The translations under genes were made by a program, and so were the position numbers. DNA of 28,218 nucleotides. Source: an uncultured Oscillospiraceae bacterium. GTDB lineage: Bacteria; Bacillota; Clostridia; Oscillospirales; Oscillospiraceae. The notes beneath the pieces are model-generated. The model was given only the letters and a program-made list of their open reading frames with translations, searched no databases and was not told where the DNA came from. Positions 9,990 to 17,177 of this stretch are shown here, in pieces (position 1 is the first letter of the stretch; each line of letters starts with the position of its first letter). The DNA is taken from NCBI GenBank assembly GCA_934661735.1, contig CAKUJN010000020.1, forward strand, positions 1 through 28,218, in the 5' to 3' direction.

Positions 9990-11054
9990 CTATTTTTCCG
10001 CTTCGCCCGACTCCTGTGCCGGCGGCAGCTGTTGATTCTTTGAGAACATTTTACCCAGATTCTCCGCGAAATAGCTCAGCCGCGCAGTAATCTGCGCGTA
10101 ATCCATCCGCGTCGGACCGACCACACCGATCATACCCTGCATGCCGTCGCCGATGTCAAACTTCGTGACGACCACGCTGCTGTCGCGCAGCTCGTGCGCC
10201 ACGTTTTCCGGCCCGACCAGAATCTGCGTTCTGCCCGACGCATCCAGCGTTGCGGGCAGGTTGGAGATGATCTCCTCATCCAGCGTGGACAGCACCTCCT
10301 GTGCCTTGTCCACATCGCGGTATTCCGGCTGGTTCAGGAGCTTTGCCTGACCGGTCATGTATACCTCGCTGTGCTGCTCGCGCAGCAGCTGCATCGTGAA
10401 GTCCAGAACCACCGGCACCAGCGACGCCGCGCTTCCCGCCGAACGGGTCACGCGCGAAAGGACATCCGGCGTGATGTGATCGGCGTCCAGCTCTGTCAGG
10501 CTGGCGTTCAGCACCGCCGATAAGACTTTCAGATCCGCCTCGCTGATTTCCAGCGGCAGCTGGATCAGCTTGTTCCGCACCTGATTGCTGCTGAGCATGA
10601 CCACCAGAATGAAACTGTTCGCGTCCGCCAGAATCAGATCAAAGCGCTTGACGGTCACGGCGCGCGGCGCCGAGGCCATGGCATACGCCGGAAGATTTGT
10701 CATCTGGGAAACCAGCTTGCCGATCTGCGAAATCGCCTTGTCAAACTCCTGCATTTTCATCTGCATGGCCTGATTGATGCTCTTCGTTTCATCGACGCTC
10801 AGCCGGTAGTCCTGCATCAGCTTGTCGACGTAAAGCCGATAGCCCGCAGGGCTTGGCACGCGTCCGGCAGAGGTGTGCGGCTGTTCCAGAAGGCCCATCG
10901 CCGTCAGCTCCGCCATCTCGTTGCGGATGGTGGCCGAGGAGAAATCCATATCCGGCATGGCGGCAATCGCCTTGGAGCCGACCGGCTCGGCCGTACGGAC
11001 GTACTGATCGACAATCGCACGCAGGATTTTCTTCTTGCGTTCCGAAAGCTCCAT
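9990..11054 (-). CDS. hrcA: Heat-inducible transcription repressor HrcA
   Basis: Repressor of class I heat-shock genes that binds CIRCE and needs GroEL to fold. The 354-residue protein starts LSERKKKILRAIVDQYVRTA, continues EPVGSKAIA and FSSATIRNEMAELTAMGLLE (N-terminal winged helix), then PHTSAGRVPSPAGYRLYVD, the diagnostic HrcA segment. The rest is the GAF-like and dimerisation region. The start is ATG 11054, 8 bases after AGGAGG. It is the first gene of the operon, and the perfect CIRCE upstream indicates that it represses its own operon. Confidence 0.97.
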   Translation of the reverse strand: MELSERKKKILRAIVDQYVRTAEPVGSKAIAAMPDMDFSSATIRNEMAELTAMGLLEQPHTSAGRVPSPAGYRLYVDKLMQDYRLSVDETKSINQAMQMKMQEFDKAISQIGKLVSQMTNLPAYAMASAPRAVTVKRFDLILADANSFILVVMLSSNQVRNKLIQLPLEISEADLKVLSAVLNASLTELDADHITPDVLSRVTRSAGSAASLVPVVLDFTMQLLREQHSEVYMTGQAKLLNQPEYRDVDKAQEVLSTLDEEIISNLPATLDASGRTQILVGPENVAHELRDSSVVVTKFDIGDGMQGMIGVVGPTRMDYAQITARLSYFAENLGKMFSKNQQLPPAQESGEAEK

Positions 11055-11077
11055 GGCTCATTCCTCCTGCCGTTGAT

Positions 11078-11104
11078 TTAGCACTCTTTATCCCTGAGTG
11101 CTAA
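11078..11104 (-). promoter_or_regulatory. CIRCE operator of the hrcA operon
   Basis: A perfect TTAGCACTC-N9-GAGTGCTAA inverted repeat, the HrcA binding site. It begins 4 bases after the -10 element, so it covers the transcription start. Confidence 0.98.
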
Positions 11105-11108
11105 ACGC

Positions 11109-11137
11109 AGTTTACCACCAGTATCCGCCGTTGTCAA
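11109..11137 (-). promoter_or_regulatory. Sigma-A promoter of the hrcA operon
   Basis: On the minus strand there is a consensus -35 TTGACA (11132-11137), a 17-base spacer, and a -10 TAAACT (11109-11114). The CIRCE follows at once, so bound HrcA would block initiation. Confidence 0.85.
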
Positions 11138-11210
11138 TACCCTGCTTTTGAATAATTTGTAAACGTTTTGGCAGTGTCCCTCCAAAAGTGCCAGCGCCAT
11201 CGGTCGGACA

Positions 11211-11231
11211 AAATTCGATATCATCGAATTT
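11211..11231 (+). promoter_or_regulatory. 21-bp palindrome upstream of the yedE promoter (candidate operator)
   Basis: AAATTCGAT and ATCGAATTT form perfect 9-bp arms around ATC. The last base is 6 bases before the -35 of the yedE promoter, a position suited to an activator or repressor. The binding protein is unknown. It could also serve the divergent hrcA promoter, whose -35 is about 75 bases away, but that is less likely. Confidence 0.6.
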
Positions 11232-11237
11232 CAGAAA

Positions 11238-11266
11238 TTGACATTTTCAGCGCCCCATGTTATTCT
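11238..11266 (+). promoter_or_regulatory. Sigma-A promoter of yedE-tusA
   Basis: Consensus -35 TTGACA (11238-11243), 17-base spacer, -10 TATTCT (11261-11266) preceded by TGT (extended -10). The predicted leader before the yedE ATG is about 75-80 bases. Confidence 0.7.
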
Positions 11267-11350
11267 TTTTTCAGAATCACGCGTGAGGCATTTCCCCCTC
11301 CGCGCCGTATTTTCACACATTAAATGAGAGATTCAAAAGGAGAGATTGTC

Positions 11351-12442
11351 ATGAAAAAGATCAACTGGCTCATGATTGTCTGCGGCGTCGCCGTGGGTCT
11401 TGCCGCCCTGGGCCTGACCCTGCTCGGCAGCCCCGCCAACATGGGCTTCTGCATTGCCTGTTTCGAGCGCGACATCGCCGGCGCGCTCGGCCTGCACAGC
11501 GCCGCCAAGGTACAGTATCTGCGCCCCGAGATCATCGGTCTGGTTCTCGGCGCGTTCATCATGTCCGTCGCGACAAAGGAATTCCGCGCCAAGTCCGGCT
11601 CGTCGCCCGCAACCCGTTTTGTTCTGGGCATGATCGTCATGATCGGCGCGCTGATGTTCCTCGGCTGCCCGCTGCGCATGATCCTGCGTCTGGGCGGTGG
11701 CGACCTCAACGCGCTTGTCGCGCTGGCCGGCTTTATTGCCGGTATTCTTGTCGGCGTTGCATTCCTCAAAAAGGGCTTTACCCTCAAGCGCAACTACCCC
11801 GCCACGCTGGTTGAAGGCTCCGTCATGCCCGTCGTCATGATCGGTCTGCTGCTGCTCGCGCTGCTGGTTCCGTCCGTGCTGAAATTCAGTGAGGAGGGCC
11901 CTGGCTCCAAGCACGCTGCAATCGCCGCCTCACTTCTGATCGCCATGGTCGTCGGCGCGCTGGCACAGCGCTCGCGCCTCTGCATGGTCGGCGGCTTCCG
12001 TGACCTGATCCTGTTCAGGGACGGCAATCTTCTGCTCGGCTTTGCCGCAATTCTTGTCACCGTTCTGATCGGCAACCTCTGCCTGAACAGCTTTAAGCTC
12101 GGCTTCACCGGCCAGCCCGTCGCGCACAGCGCGTGGCTCTGGAACTTCCTCGGCATGTTCATCGCCGGCTGGGGCTCAGTGCTCCTGGGCGGCTGCCCGC
12201 TGCGCCAGCTGATTCTGGCAGGTGAGGGCAACGGCGATTCCGCCGTCACCGTATTTGGCATGATCACCGGCGCGGCGCTGGCGCACAATCTGTCGCTTGC
12301 CGGCAACGCCGACTCCGTCAATGAGGCCGGCGAGGTTGTCGTCGGCGGCATCGGCCCCAATGGCAAGGTCGCCGTGGCCGTGTGCATCGTCGTCCTGCTG
12401 GTTGTTTCCATTCTGAACTCCCGTCAGAAGGAGGCGCAGTAA
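11351..12442 (+). CDS. yedE: YedE-family putative selenium transporter (membrane protein)
   Basis: Membrane protein of the YeeE/YedE family, in the subgroup found in selenium-using bacteria and thought to move a selenium or sulfur species. The 363 residues form about nine to ten membrane segments. Conserved cysteine motifs visible are NMGFCIACFERDIAGALGLH (C34, C37), FLGCPLRM (C106), SRLCMVGGFRD (C211) and LLGGCPLRQLILAGEGNGD (C282). These are hallmarks of the family. The start is ATG 11351 (KKINWLM), 8 bases after AGGAGA; an in-frame ATG 27 bases upstream lacks a site. It is followed one base later by a TusA-like gene, the usual partner. No selD, selA, selB or tRNA-Sec is in the window, so the link to selenium rests on family membership. 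Confidence 0.85.
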   Translation: MKKINWLMIVCGVAVGLAALGLTLLGSPANMGFCIACFERDIAGALGLHSAAKVQYLRPEIIGLVLGAFIMSVATKEFRAKSGSSPATRFVLGMIVMIGALMFLGCPLRMILRLGGGDLNALVALAGFIAGILVGVAFLKKGFTLKRNYPATLVEGSVMPVVMIGLLLLALLVPSVLKFSEEGPGSKHAAIAASLLIAMVVGALAQRSRLCMVGGFRDLILFRDGNLLLGFAAILVTVLIGNLCLNSFKLGFTGQPVAHSAWLWNFLGMFIAGWGSVLLGGCPLRQLILAGEGNGDSAVTVFGMITGAALAHNLSLAGNADSVNEAGEVVVGGIGPNGKVAVAVCIVVLLVVSILNSRQKEAQ

Positions 12443-12443
12443 T

Positions 12444-12647
12444 ATGGTCGACGCCAGAGGCTACATCTGCCCCATGCCCGTCGTCATGGTGCAGAAGGCG
12501 ATCAAAAAGGACGCTCCGGCCGAGCTGGAGGTTCTGGTCGATAATCAGTGCGCGGTGGAAAACGTCACGCGCTTCGCAAAAAACAGCGGCTATCAGGTCT
12601 CGTCCGAAAAGGACGGCGCAGACTTCCGCCTGAAGCTCACCAAATAA
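12444..12647 (+). CDS. TusA/SirA-family sulfur (selenium) carrier protein
   Basis: Small cytoplasmic carrier (67 residues) with the defining CPxP motif in GYICPMPVVMVQKA (Cys9). That Cys carries persulfide or selenide in the family. The fold continues LEVLVDNQCAVENVTRFAKN, also typical. Its ribosome site (GGAGG) lies in the last codons of yedE, and the two genes are one base apart, so they are co-translated. It matches the N-terminal domain of the selenium protein YedF but lacks the DsrE-like second half, either naturally or because that part is elsewhere. A role in handing on whatever YedE imports is inferred. A strong terminator follows. Confidence 0.85.
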   Translation: MVDARGYICPMPVVMVQKAIKKDAPAELEVLVDNQCAVENVTRFAKNSGYQVSSEKDGADFRLKLTK

Positions 12648-12655
12648 TCCAGAAA

Positions 12656-12692
12656 CCCCGTTCTGCGGCAATGCCGCAGAACGGGGGGTTTT
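12656..12692 (+). terminator. Intrinsic terminator of yedE-tusA
   Basis: A perfect 14-bp GC-rich stem (12656-12669 with 12673-12686), AAT loop, then GGTTTT. It lies 9 bases after the tusA-like stop. Confidence 0.85.
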
Positions 12693-12817
12693 CCCGTCCG
12701 CTGAAGCCGCAGTGCCTCGCCATTCCGCTGCTGAAAAACGCAGAGGCGCAATCATCGTCGCCGACGGCGGTATTACTGTCTCTTAACTCTGATTCCTCTT
12801 TATTTTTTCGCTTTCGC

Positions 12818-12859
12818 AAAAGGAACGCGGCAGGATTTACGTCCTGCCGCGTTCCTTTT
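12818..12859 (-). terminator. Terminator of the rubrerythrin gene (works both ways)
   Basis: An 18-bp perfect stem (12818-12835 with 12842-12859) with a 6-base loop. Its outer pairs are A:T, giving a TTTT run on either strand. It lies 23 bases after the rubrerythrin stop and also separates the converging yedE-tusA unit. Confidence 0.85.
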
Positions 12860-12882
12860 ATTCGGCTTCTCTGACTCTGCGA

Positions 12883-13419
12883 TCAATAATTTTCGGCCTT
12901 GATCTGGAAATAACTCTGCGGATGAGCGCAGACGGGGCAGACCTCCGGCGCGCGCTTCCCTATCACAACGTGGCCGCAGTTGCCGCACTGCCAGATCTGG
13001 TCCTCGTCGCGGGAGAACACCAGACCGCCCTGCACATTTTCCAGAAGTCTGCGGTATCGCGCCTCGTGCTCCTTTTCAACCGCCGCAACGCCCTCAAACA
13101 GCCGTGCGATTTCGTCAAAGCCCTCTTCGCGCGCCGTTTCGGCAAAACCCGCATACATGTCGGTCCATTCATAGTTTTCGCCGCGCGCCGCGTCCGCCAG
13201 ATTCAGCTCCGTAGCAGGCATGCCGCCGTGCAGAAGCTTGAACCAGAGCTTCGCATGCTCCTTTTCGTTGCGCGAGGTCTCCTCAAAAATATCGCCGATC
13301 TGGACATAGCCGTCCTTTTTTGCCCTGGATGCGTAATACTGATACGATACGCACGCCTGGCATTCGCCGGCAAACGCCGCCATCAGATTGGCTTCGGTTC
13401 TGCTGCCCTTGAGTTCCAT
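12883..13419 (-). CDS. Rubrerythrin
   Basis: Non-heme diiron peroxidase of anaerobes that reduces hydrogen peroxide. The 178-residue protein has a ferritin-like four-helix domain (about 1-135) with ligand motifs AFAGE (E19), [14 protein letters not shown] and [13 protein letters not shown]-terminal rubredoxin-like domain follows, [12 protein letters not shown] and [11 protein letters not shown] (two CxxC pairs). The start chosen is ATG 13419 ([13 protein letters not shown]), 8 bases after AAGGGG and the usual family N-terminus; an ATG six bases upstream (13425) is also possible. A Fur/PerR-like dyad abuts the promoter, fitting peroxide or iron control. It is monocistronic, with a terminator at 12818. 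Confidence 0.95.
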   Translation of the reverse strand: MELKGSRTEANLMAAFAGECQACVSYQYYASRAKKDGYVQIGDIFEETSRNEKEHAKLWFKLLHGGMPATELNLADAARGENYEWTDMYAGFAETAREEGFDEIARLFEGVAAVEKEHEARYRRLLENVQGGLVFSRDEDQIWQCGNCGHVVIGKRAPEVCPVCAHPQSYFQIKAENY

Positions 13420-13459
13420 TGTCATAACCCCTTTCACTTTGTGTTTGCTTTACTCTGGT

Positions 13460-13488
13460 AGTATATCACACTTTTTCGAAAAATAAAT
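13460..13488 (-). promoter_or_regulatory. Promoter of the rubrerythrin gene
   Basis: On the minus strand there is an extended -10 TGATATACT (hexamer at 13460-13465), with a weak -35 TTTATT 17 bases upstream. The neighbouring AT-rich dyad at 13488-13502 touches the -35. Confidence 0.6.
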
Positions 13489-13502
13489 AAGAATCATTCT
13501 CA
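13488..13502 (-). promoter_or_regulatory. Fur/PerR-like box upstream of rubrerythrin
   Basis: TGAGAATGATTCTTA on the minus strand is a 7-1-7 inverted repeat with one mismatched pair, matching the shape of Fur-family boxes (TGATAATNATTATCA for Fur, TTATAATNATTATAA for PerR). It sits at the -35 of the rubrerythrin promoter. Which Fur-family protein binds it cannot be told. Confidence 0.55.
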
Positions 13503-13504
13503 TT

Positions 13505-14683
13505 TTAGAGAATTTGCAGAATATATCCCTTCAGATACAGCGACTGCTCCGCGGCCAGCGCCGCCGGATGGTCGCGCGACTGCATCAGCGTCTCAACCAG
13601 ACGCGCTGCGCGGCCGCAGTCGGCCGCCGCCTCGCGCAGCATTTTGAGGAACAGCTCCGGCGTCATAAACTGACTGCATGAGCAGGAGATCAGGAAGCCG
13701 CCCGCCTCCGTCATCTTCATGCACCGCAGATTCAGCTCCTTATAGCCGCGGTACGCCGCGTCCAGCGCCCTGCGGCTCTTGGCAAACGCAGGCGGGTCGC
13801 AGATCACAAGACCGTACTGCCTTCCTGCGTCGGAATATTCGCGCGCCAGATCGAACACATTCGCGCAGGTCGTCGTGATTTTTTCCGCTGCGCCGTTCAG
13901 CTCGGCATTCCTGCGCACCAGCTCCAGCGCCTCGGCGGAAACGTCCACCGCCTCCACGCTTTTTGCGCCGTACAGCGCCGCGTGCACCGAAAATCCCCCC
14001 GTGCAGCAGCACAGATCCAGCACCGTCCGGTCCGGACAGTACGGCCGGATGCGGCCGCGGTTTTCCTGCTGGTCAAGGAAATGGCCGGTTTTCTGGCCCT
14101 CCGCGATGCGCACCAGCATTTTTGCGTCATGCTCGCGGATGAGAATCTCCTCCGGCACCGTTCCATAGACGCAGCCGGTCGTCTGCGGCAGTCCCTCCTT
14201 TTCGCGCACCGCCAGATCGTCGCGCTCATAGATGCCCTGTGGAGAAAACAGCTCCGCCAGAAGCTCGATCAGGACCGGCTTCCACTGCTCCATGCCGAGC
14301 GATGTGATCTGGAACGACAGACAGTCCGCAAATTTGTCCACCGTCAGCCCCGGCAGGCCGTCCGATTCACCGAACACCACGCGGCACGAATCGGAAAAGC
14401 CGAGCGTTCTGCGGTATTCCCACGCAGCCGTCAGCCGCCGCCGGAAAAAGCTGCGGTCGATCTGCTCGTTTTCGTCGCGCGTCAGCACGCGGACGGTGAT
14501 CTTCGAGCCGCTGTTGAAAAAGCCGCGCGCGCAGAAGCGCATTCTGCTGTCCAGCACATCCACGACCGAGCCGTCCGTGCAGGTATCGTCCGCCCAGTCC
14601 AGCTGATTGTCAAAAATCCACGGTGCGCCGCCGCGCACGCGCGCGTCCTCGCCGCGGCGCAGACAGACCTGACCACTTACCAT
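13505..14683 (-). CDS. rlmI: Class I SAM-dependent rRNA methyltransferase, RlmI-like (PUA + methyltransferase)
   Basis: Predicted 23S rRNA cytosine-C5 methyltransferase of the COG1092/RlmI group. The 392-residue protein starts with a PUA-type RNA-binding domain (about 1-75, with RRGEDARVRGGAPWIFDNQL). A linker domain follows, then a Rossmann methyltransferase with QKTGHFLDQQENR, motif I VLDLCCCTGGFSVHA, motif IV CDPPAFAKS and SCSCSQFMT. The Cys in that last motif is the usual catalytic position. The start is ATG 14683, 7 bases after GGAGG. The exact target base is unproven, so the symbol marks family, not proven orthology. It sits between two terminators and is probably transcribed alone. Confidence 0.87.
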   Translation of the reverse strand: MVSGQVCLRRGEDARVRGGAPWIFDNQLDWADDTCTDGSVVDVLDSRMRFCARGFFNSGSKITVRVLTRDENEQIDRSFFRRRLTAAWEYRRTLGFSDSCRVVFGESDGLPGLTVDKFADCLSFQITSLGMEQWKPVLIELLAELFSPQGIYERDDLAVREKEGLPQTTGCVYGTVPEEILIREHDAKMLVRIAEGQKTGHFLDQQENRGRIRPYCPDRTVLDLCCCTGGFSVHAALYGAKSVEAVDVSAEALELVRRNAELNGAAEKITTTCANVFDLAREYSDAGRQYGLVICDPPAFAKSRRALDAAYRGYKELNLRCMKMTEAGGFLISCSCSQFMTPELFLKMLREAAADCGRAARLVETLMQSRDHPAALAAEQSLYLKGYILQIL

Positions 14684-14700
14684 ATGAAAACCTCCGAAAA

Positions 14701-14742
14701 GAGAAAAATAGCGGCGTGAAAAGCCTCTCACGCCGCTATTTT
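14701..14742 (-). terminator. Intrinsic terminator of the MerR-RDD gene
   Basis: A perfect 15-bp stem (14705-14719 with 14728-14742) with an 8-base loop. On the minus strand it is followed by a T-rich tract (TTTTTCTC counting the A:T pairs of the stem end). It lies between the MerR-RDD stop and the rlmI start. Confidence 0.8.
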
Positions 14743-14749
14743 ATCACAG

Positions 14750-16192
14750 TTATTCCGTAATTTCCACCGAGAAGCGCAGATGAAATTCGCGTTCCTCCGG
14801 CGGCACCTCGCCCATCGGCACGCAGACGTCATCGATCATGTAATATCCGTTCGAAGTAAGCTCGCACGCTGCGCGCACGCCGTACTGCTCGAATGTAAAC
14901 GATGTCAGCGCCGTGGGAACCGCCTCCTCCATCGCAGCGGCAAAGCCGGAAAACAGACCGTTCTGCCGCTGCGCGCCCGCAAGGCTCAGCGCGCAGATCA
15001 GCATCTGGCTGTGATAGCTTCCAAGCAGACGCTCCATATCACTTGGTTCGTATGTAAACCAGACACGCCGGAGGCCGCCGTTTTCCATTTCAAAATGGTA
15101 CTCCGGCATCGCATCGGGATGCATTGATATGACAATCATTCCATCCTCTCTCTGCGGCTCGTGCCACGCGCCGTCCGCGCCGAGTTCCTTCTCGAACTCC
15201 ACATCCAGCAACTTTTCATAGTACGCGAAATTCTCCGCGTACTGCGCCATTGTCAGCGGGCCGCGGTTCGGCGGCAGGCGCTGTGCCAGCGTCAGTACGA
15301 CAATTGTAAAGAAGCAGAGCGCCACCGCCGCGAGATACTCCGCCGTGCGCTGCCATTTCCGGTCGCGCAGCGTCACGATATAACCGTCATCCCACGGCTG
15401 CGCCTCGCCGTTATCGCTGCGCACAAAGCTCTGATACAGCCGGTACAGGCCGAAAAACGCAAGCCCCGCGCCCTGTCCGTACCAGACCATTTCCCACATG
15501 CGCGTCCACGCCTCGCTGACGGTCAGGTGCGTGCCGTCCTCCGTTTCGATGTGCAGGCCCAGAATTGCCTTGCCCGGCGTCGCGCCGAACCAGTGCAGAA
15601 AAAGCGGCTCAAGGCACAGCGCCAGCGCGGTCTGCACCAGCAGCGCCAGCCATGCAAACCCCTGCGCCGCGCTGCCGAGCGTCACGCCGCACGCGGCCAG
15701 AACCGCACACGCCAACACCGTACAGATCAGCATGTCCAGCTGCCGCGCCAGATACCGCCGGACGGGACAGCGCGGCGCCGCGTCCTCACGGTCCCACGGC
15801 GGACAGGCCGGTACCGGCGTGTGCATGGCCTCCTCCAGCCGCCCCAGATAGCGCTGCGCATCCAGCGTCTGATAGGTCGCATGTTCACTGCGCAGCTCAC
15901 GGCAGACCGCACCTGCCGCCGCGGCGCTCTGCTGCTCGTGCTCCAGCCGTTCCAGCTGCTCGCGCAGCGTGTCGTCCAGCTCGCGCTCGCCACGAATCAG
16001 CGCGCCGATCTCCTCCAGCGGCACCCGCAGACTCCGCAGAAGCCGGATGCGCAGAAGCGTCTGCACGTTTTCCTCCGTATACTCGCGGTAGCCGTTCTCA
16101 CGCCGCTCGGGCGCGAGAAGCCCCTCGCGCTCATAAAAGCGGATGTTCGCCCGCTCCATGCCGCAGCGCCGTTCCACCTCGCCGATCGTCAT
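14750..16192 (-). CDS. Membrane-anchored MerR regulator fused to an RDD domain
   Basis: One 480-residue protein joins three parts. Residues 1-70 are a MerR winged helix (MTIGEVERRCGMERANIRFY, EREGLLAPERRENGYREYTE). Residues 70-105 form a helical linker, the usual MerR dimer coiled coil. Residues about 143-305 are an RDD membrane domain with about four membrane segments: VRRYLARQLDMLI gives the R..RxxD signature and FGATPGKAILGLHI the second conserved RDD motif. Residues 306-480 form an unrecognised hydrophilic domain, probably outside the membrane. It would bind DNA from the membrane and might sense an outer signal. Start ATG 16192 is 7 bases after GGAGG; the ATG at 16198 is too close. Its promoter has the MerR-type 19-base spacer with an internal dyad, implying self-control. 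Domain calls are firm; signal and targets are unknown. Confidence 0.88.
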   Translation of the reverse strand: MTIGEVERRCGMERANIRFYEREGLLAPERRENGYREYTEENVQTLLRIRLLRSLRVPLEEIGALIRGERELDDTLREQLERLEHEQQSAAAAGAVCRELRSEHATYQTLDAQRYLGRLEEAMHTPVPACPPWDREDAAPRCPVRRYLARQLDMLICTVLACAVLAACGVTLGSAAQGFAWLALLVQTALALCLEPLFLHWFGATPGKAILGLHIETEDGTHLTVSEAWTRMWEMVWYGQGAGLAFFGLYRLYQSFVRSDNGEAQPWDDGYIVTLRDRKWQRTAEYLAAVALCFFTIVVLTLAQRLPPNRGPLTMAQYAENFAYYEKLLDVEFEKELGADGAWHEPQREDGMIVISMHPDAMPEYHFEMENGGLRRVWFTYEPSDMERLLGSYHSQMLICALSLAGAQRQNGLFSGFAAAMEEAVPTALTSFTFEQYGVRAACELTSNGYYMIDDVCVPMGEVPPEEREFHLRFSVEITE

Positions 16193-16220
16193 GCGCATCC
16201 CTCCCGTTTTTTCTGTGTCC

Positions 16221-16251
16221 AGTATACAGTGTGAACCCTGTTCACAGTCAA
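16221..16251 (-). promoter_or_regulatory. MerR-type promoter with 19-bp spacer and internal operator dyad
   Basis: On the minus strand: -35 TTGACT (16246-16251), a 19-base spacer, -10 TATACT (16221-16226). Inside lies TGTGAAC-CCT-GTTCACA (16230-16246), a perfect 7-bp dyad. The long spacer with a central dyad is the hallmark of promoters activated by MerR proteins through DNA distortion. It drives the MerR-RDD gene with a leader of about 20 bases. Confidence 0.85.
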
Positions 16252-16293
16252 GCCCTTTCTGCGTTTTTTCAGGATTTTTCAGAATTTGCCGCT

Positions 16294-16322
16294 CTTGCGG
16301 CGGGCGTGCGTGTGTGCTAAAA
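16294..16322 (+). promoter_or_regulatory. Promoter of the TetR gene
   Basis: Extended -10 TGCTAAAAT (hexamer at 16317-16322) with TTGCGG 17 bases upstream as a weak -35. It lies about 40 bases before the TetR start. Confidence 0.5.
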
Positions 16323-16329
16323 TAAGAAC

Positions 16330-16343
16330 AAAGTCCGGACTTT
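16330..16343 (+). promoter_or_regulatory. 14-bp palindrome downstream of the TetR gene promoter (candidate autoregulatory operator)
   Basis: AAAGTCCGGACTTT is a perfect palindrome placed just after the predicted transcription start and 20 bases before the TetR ATG. That location suits autorepression by the TetR protein. Binding is inferred. Confidence 0.5.
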
Positions 16344-16363
16344 TCATAGGAGGCGCTTACAGT

Positions 16364-16948
16364 ATGCGTACAAAAAAGGCAAAATCTACGAAGAAAAAGA
16401 TTGTTTCCGCCGCATGGCGTCTGTTTTATGAGCAGGGCTATGACGATACCACAATCGACGATATTGTAGAAGAATCAGGGACCTCCAAGGGTTCGTTCTA
16501 TCACTACTTTGAGGGCAAGGACGCGCTGCTCAGCTCGCTGTCGTTCCTGTTCGACGAAAAATACGAGGAGCTGATGCCGACGCTGGACCCCGCGATGAAC
16601 AGCATCGACAAGCTGCTCTATCTCAATCGCGAGCTGTTCAGCATGATTGAAAACACCGTGTCGCTGGAGCTGCTGGCGCGGCTGTTTTCCACGCAGCTCA
16701 TCACCAAGGGCGAACGCTATCTGCTGGACCTCGACCGGACATACTACCGTGTCGTGCGCCAGATCATTCTGGAGGGGCTGGAGCGCGGCGAGATCCGCAG
16801 CGACACCACCGTCAGTGAGCTGTCCAAGCTCTATGCCCTGTGCGAGCGCGCGCTGATGTACGACTGGTGCATCTGCGGCGGCAACTACAGTCTGAAAAGC
16901 TACTCAGCCGAGGTTCTGCCGCGCATGCTGTCGACCTATCGCGCGTAA
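16364..16948 (+). CDS. TetR/AcrR-family transcriptional regulator
   Basis: One-component regulator of 194 residues. The N-terminal helix-turn-helix is clear: KIVSAAWRLFYEQGYDDTTI, then DDIVEESGTSKGSFYHYFEG and KDALL (about residues 13-55). The C-terminal ligand domain is helical and not assignable to a specific ligand. The start is ATG 16364 (MRTKKAKSTKKK), with AGGAGG 10 bases upstream; longer in-frame starts lack a site. It lies 229 bases before the putP gene on the same strand, and palindromes occur in both upstream regions. Control of putP by this regulator is plausible but not shown. Divergent to the MerR-RDD gene. Confidence 0.9.
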   Translation: MRTKKAKSTKKKIVSAAWRLFYEQGYDDTTIDDIVEESGTSKGSFYHYFEGKDALLSSLSFLFDEKYEELMPTLDPAMNSIDKLLYLNRELFSMIENTVSLELLARLFSTQLITKGERYLLDLDRTYYRVVRQIILEGLERGEIRSDTTVSELSKLYALCERALMYDWCICGGNYSLKSYSAEVLPRMLSTYRA

Positions 16949-17045
16949 AATTTTTCAAATCTATTTTTCGTATGAAATACAGTCTGAACTGCAGTCTGCT
17001 AAAAATTCATTGAAAATACAGCATTTTCTTATTTATTTTGTTGCA

Positions 17046-17069
17046 CGGTATGGAATCTATTCCATACCG
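17046..17069 (+). promoter_or_regulatory. 24-bp palindrome upstream of the putP promoter (candidate operator)
   Basis: CGGTATGGAAT and ATTCCATACCG form perfect 11-bp arms around CT. It is followed by no T-run, so it is not a terminator of the TetR gene. It ends 9 bases before the -35 of the putP promoter, a position typical of an activator or regulator site. Confidence 0.6.
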
Positions 17070-17078
17070 CGTTCTGTG

Positions 17079-17107
17079 TTGCAGTCTATTTTCAGATATG
17101 GTATGAT
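17079..17107 (+). promoter_or_regulatory. Promoter of putP
   Basis: -35-like TTGCAG (17079-17084), 17-base spacer, extended -10 TGGTATGAT (hexamer 17102-17107). It lies about 70 bases before the putP ATG. Confidence 0.6.
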
Positions 17108-17177
17108 CTGGCCCGTGATTAAGAAAAGCCGGAGAAACGCCCTGTATCAGAGCTCTTCCGGAAAAGGAGCGGTATCC

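Noticed and set aside
11324..11350. Upstream start codon for yedE
   Set aside because: The ATG at 11324 has no ribosome site and would place charged residues before the first membrane segment; ATG 11351 has AGGAGA at proper spacing.
11105..11350. tRNA-Sec or other selenium RNA near yedE
   Set aside because: No cloverleaf or SECIS-like fold was found by eye in the region; only the promoters, the CIRCE and the palindrome are seen.
17046..17069. Terminator of the TetR gene
   Set aside because: Perfect palindrome but no T-run follows and it is 100 bases after the stop codon; it sits just before a promoter, so an operator is the better reading.
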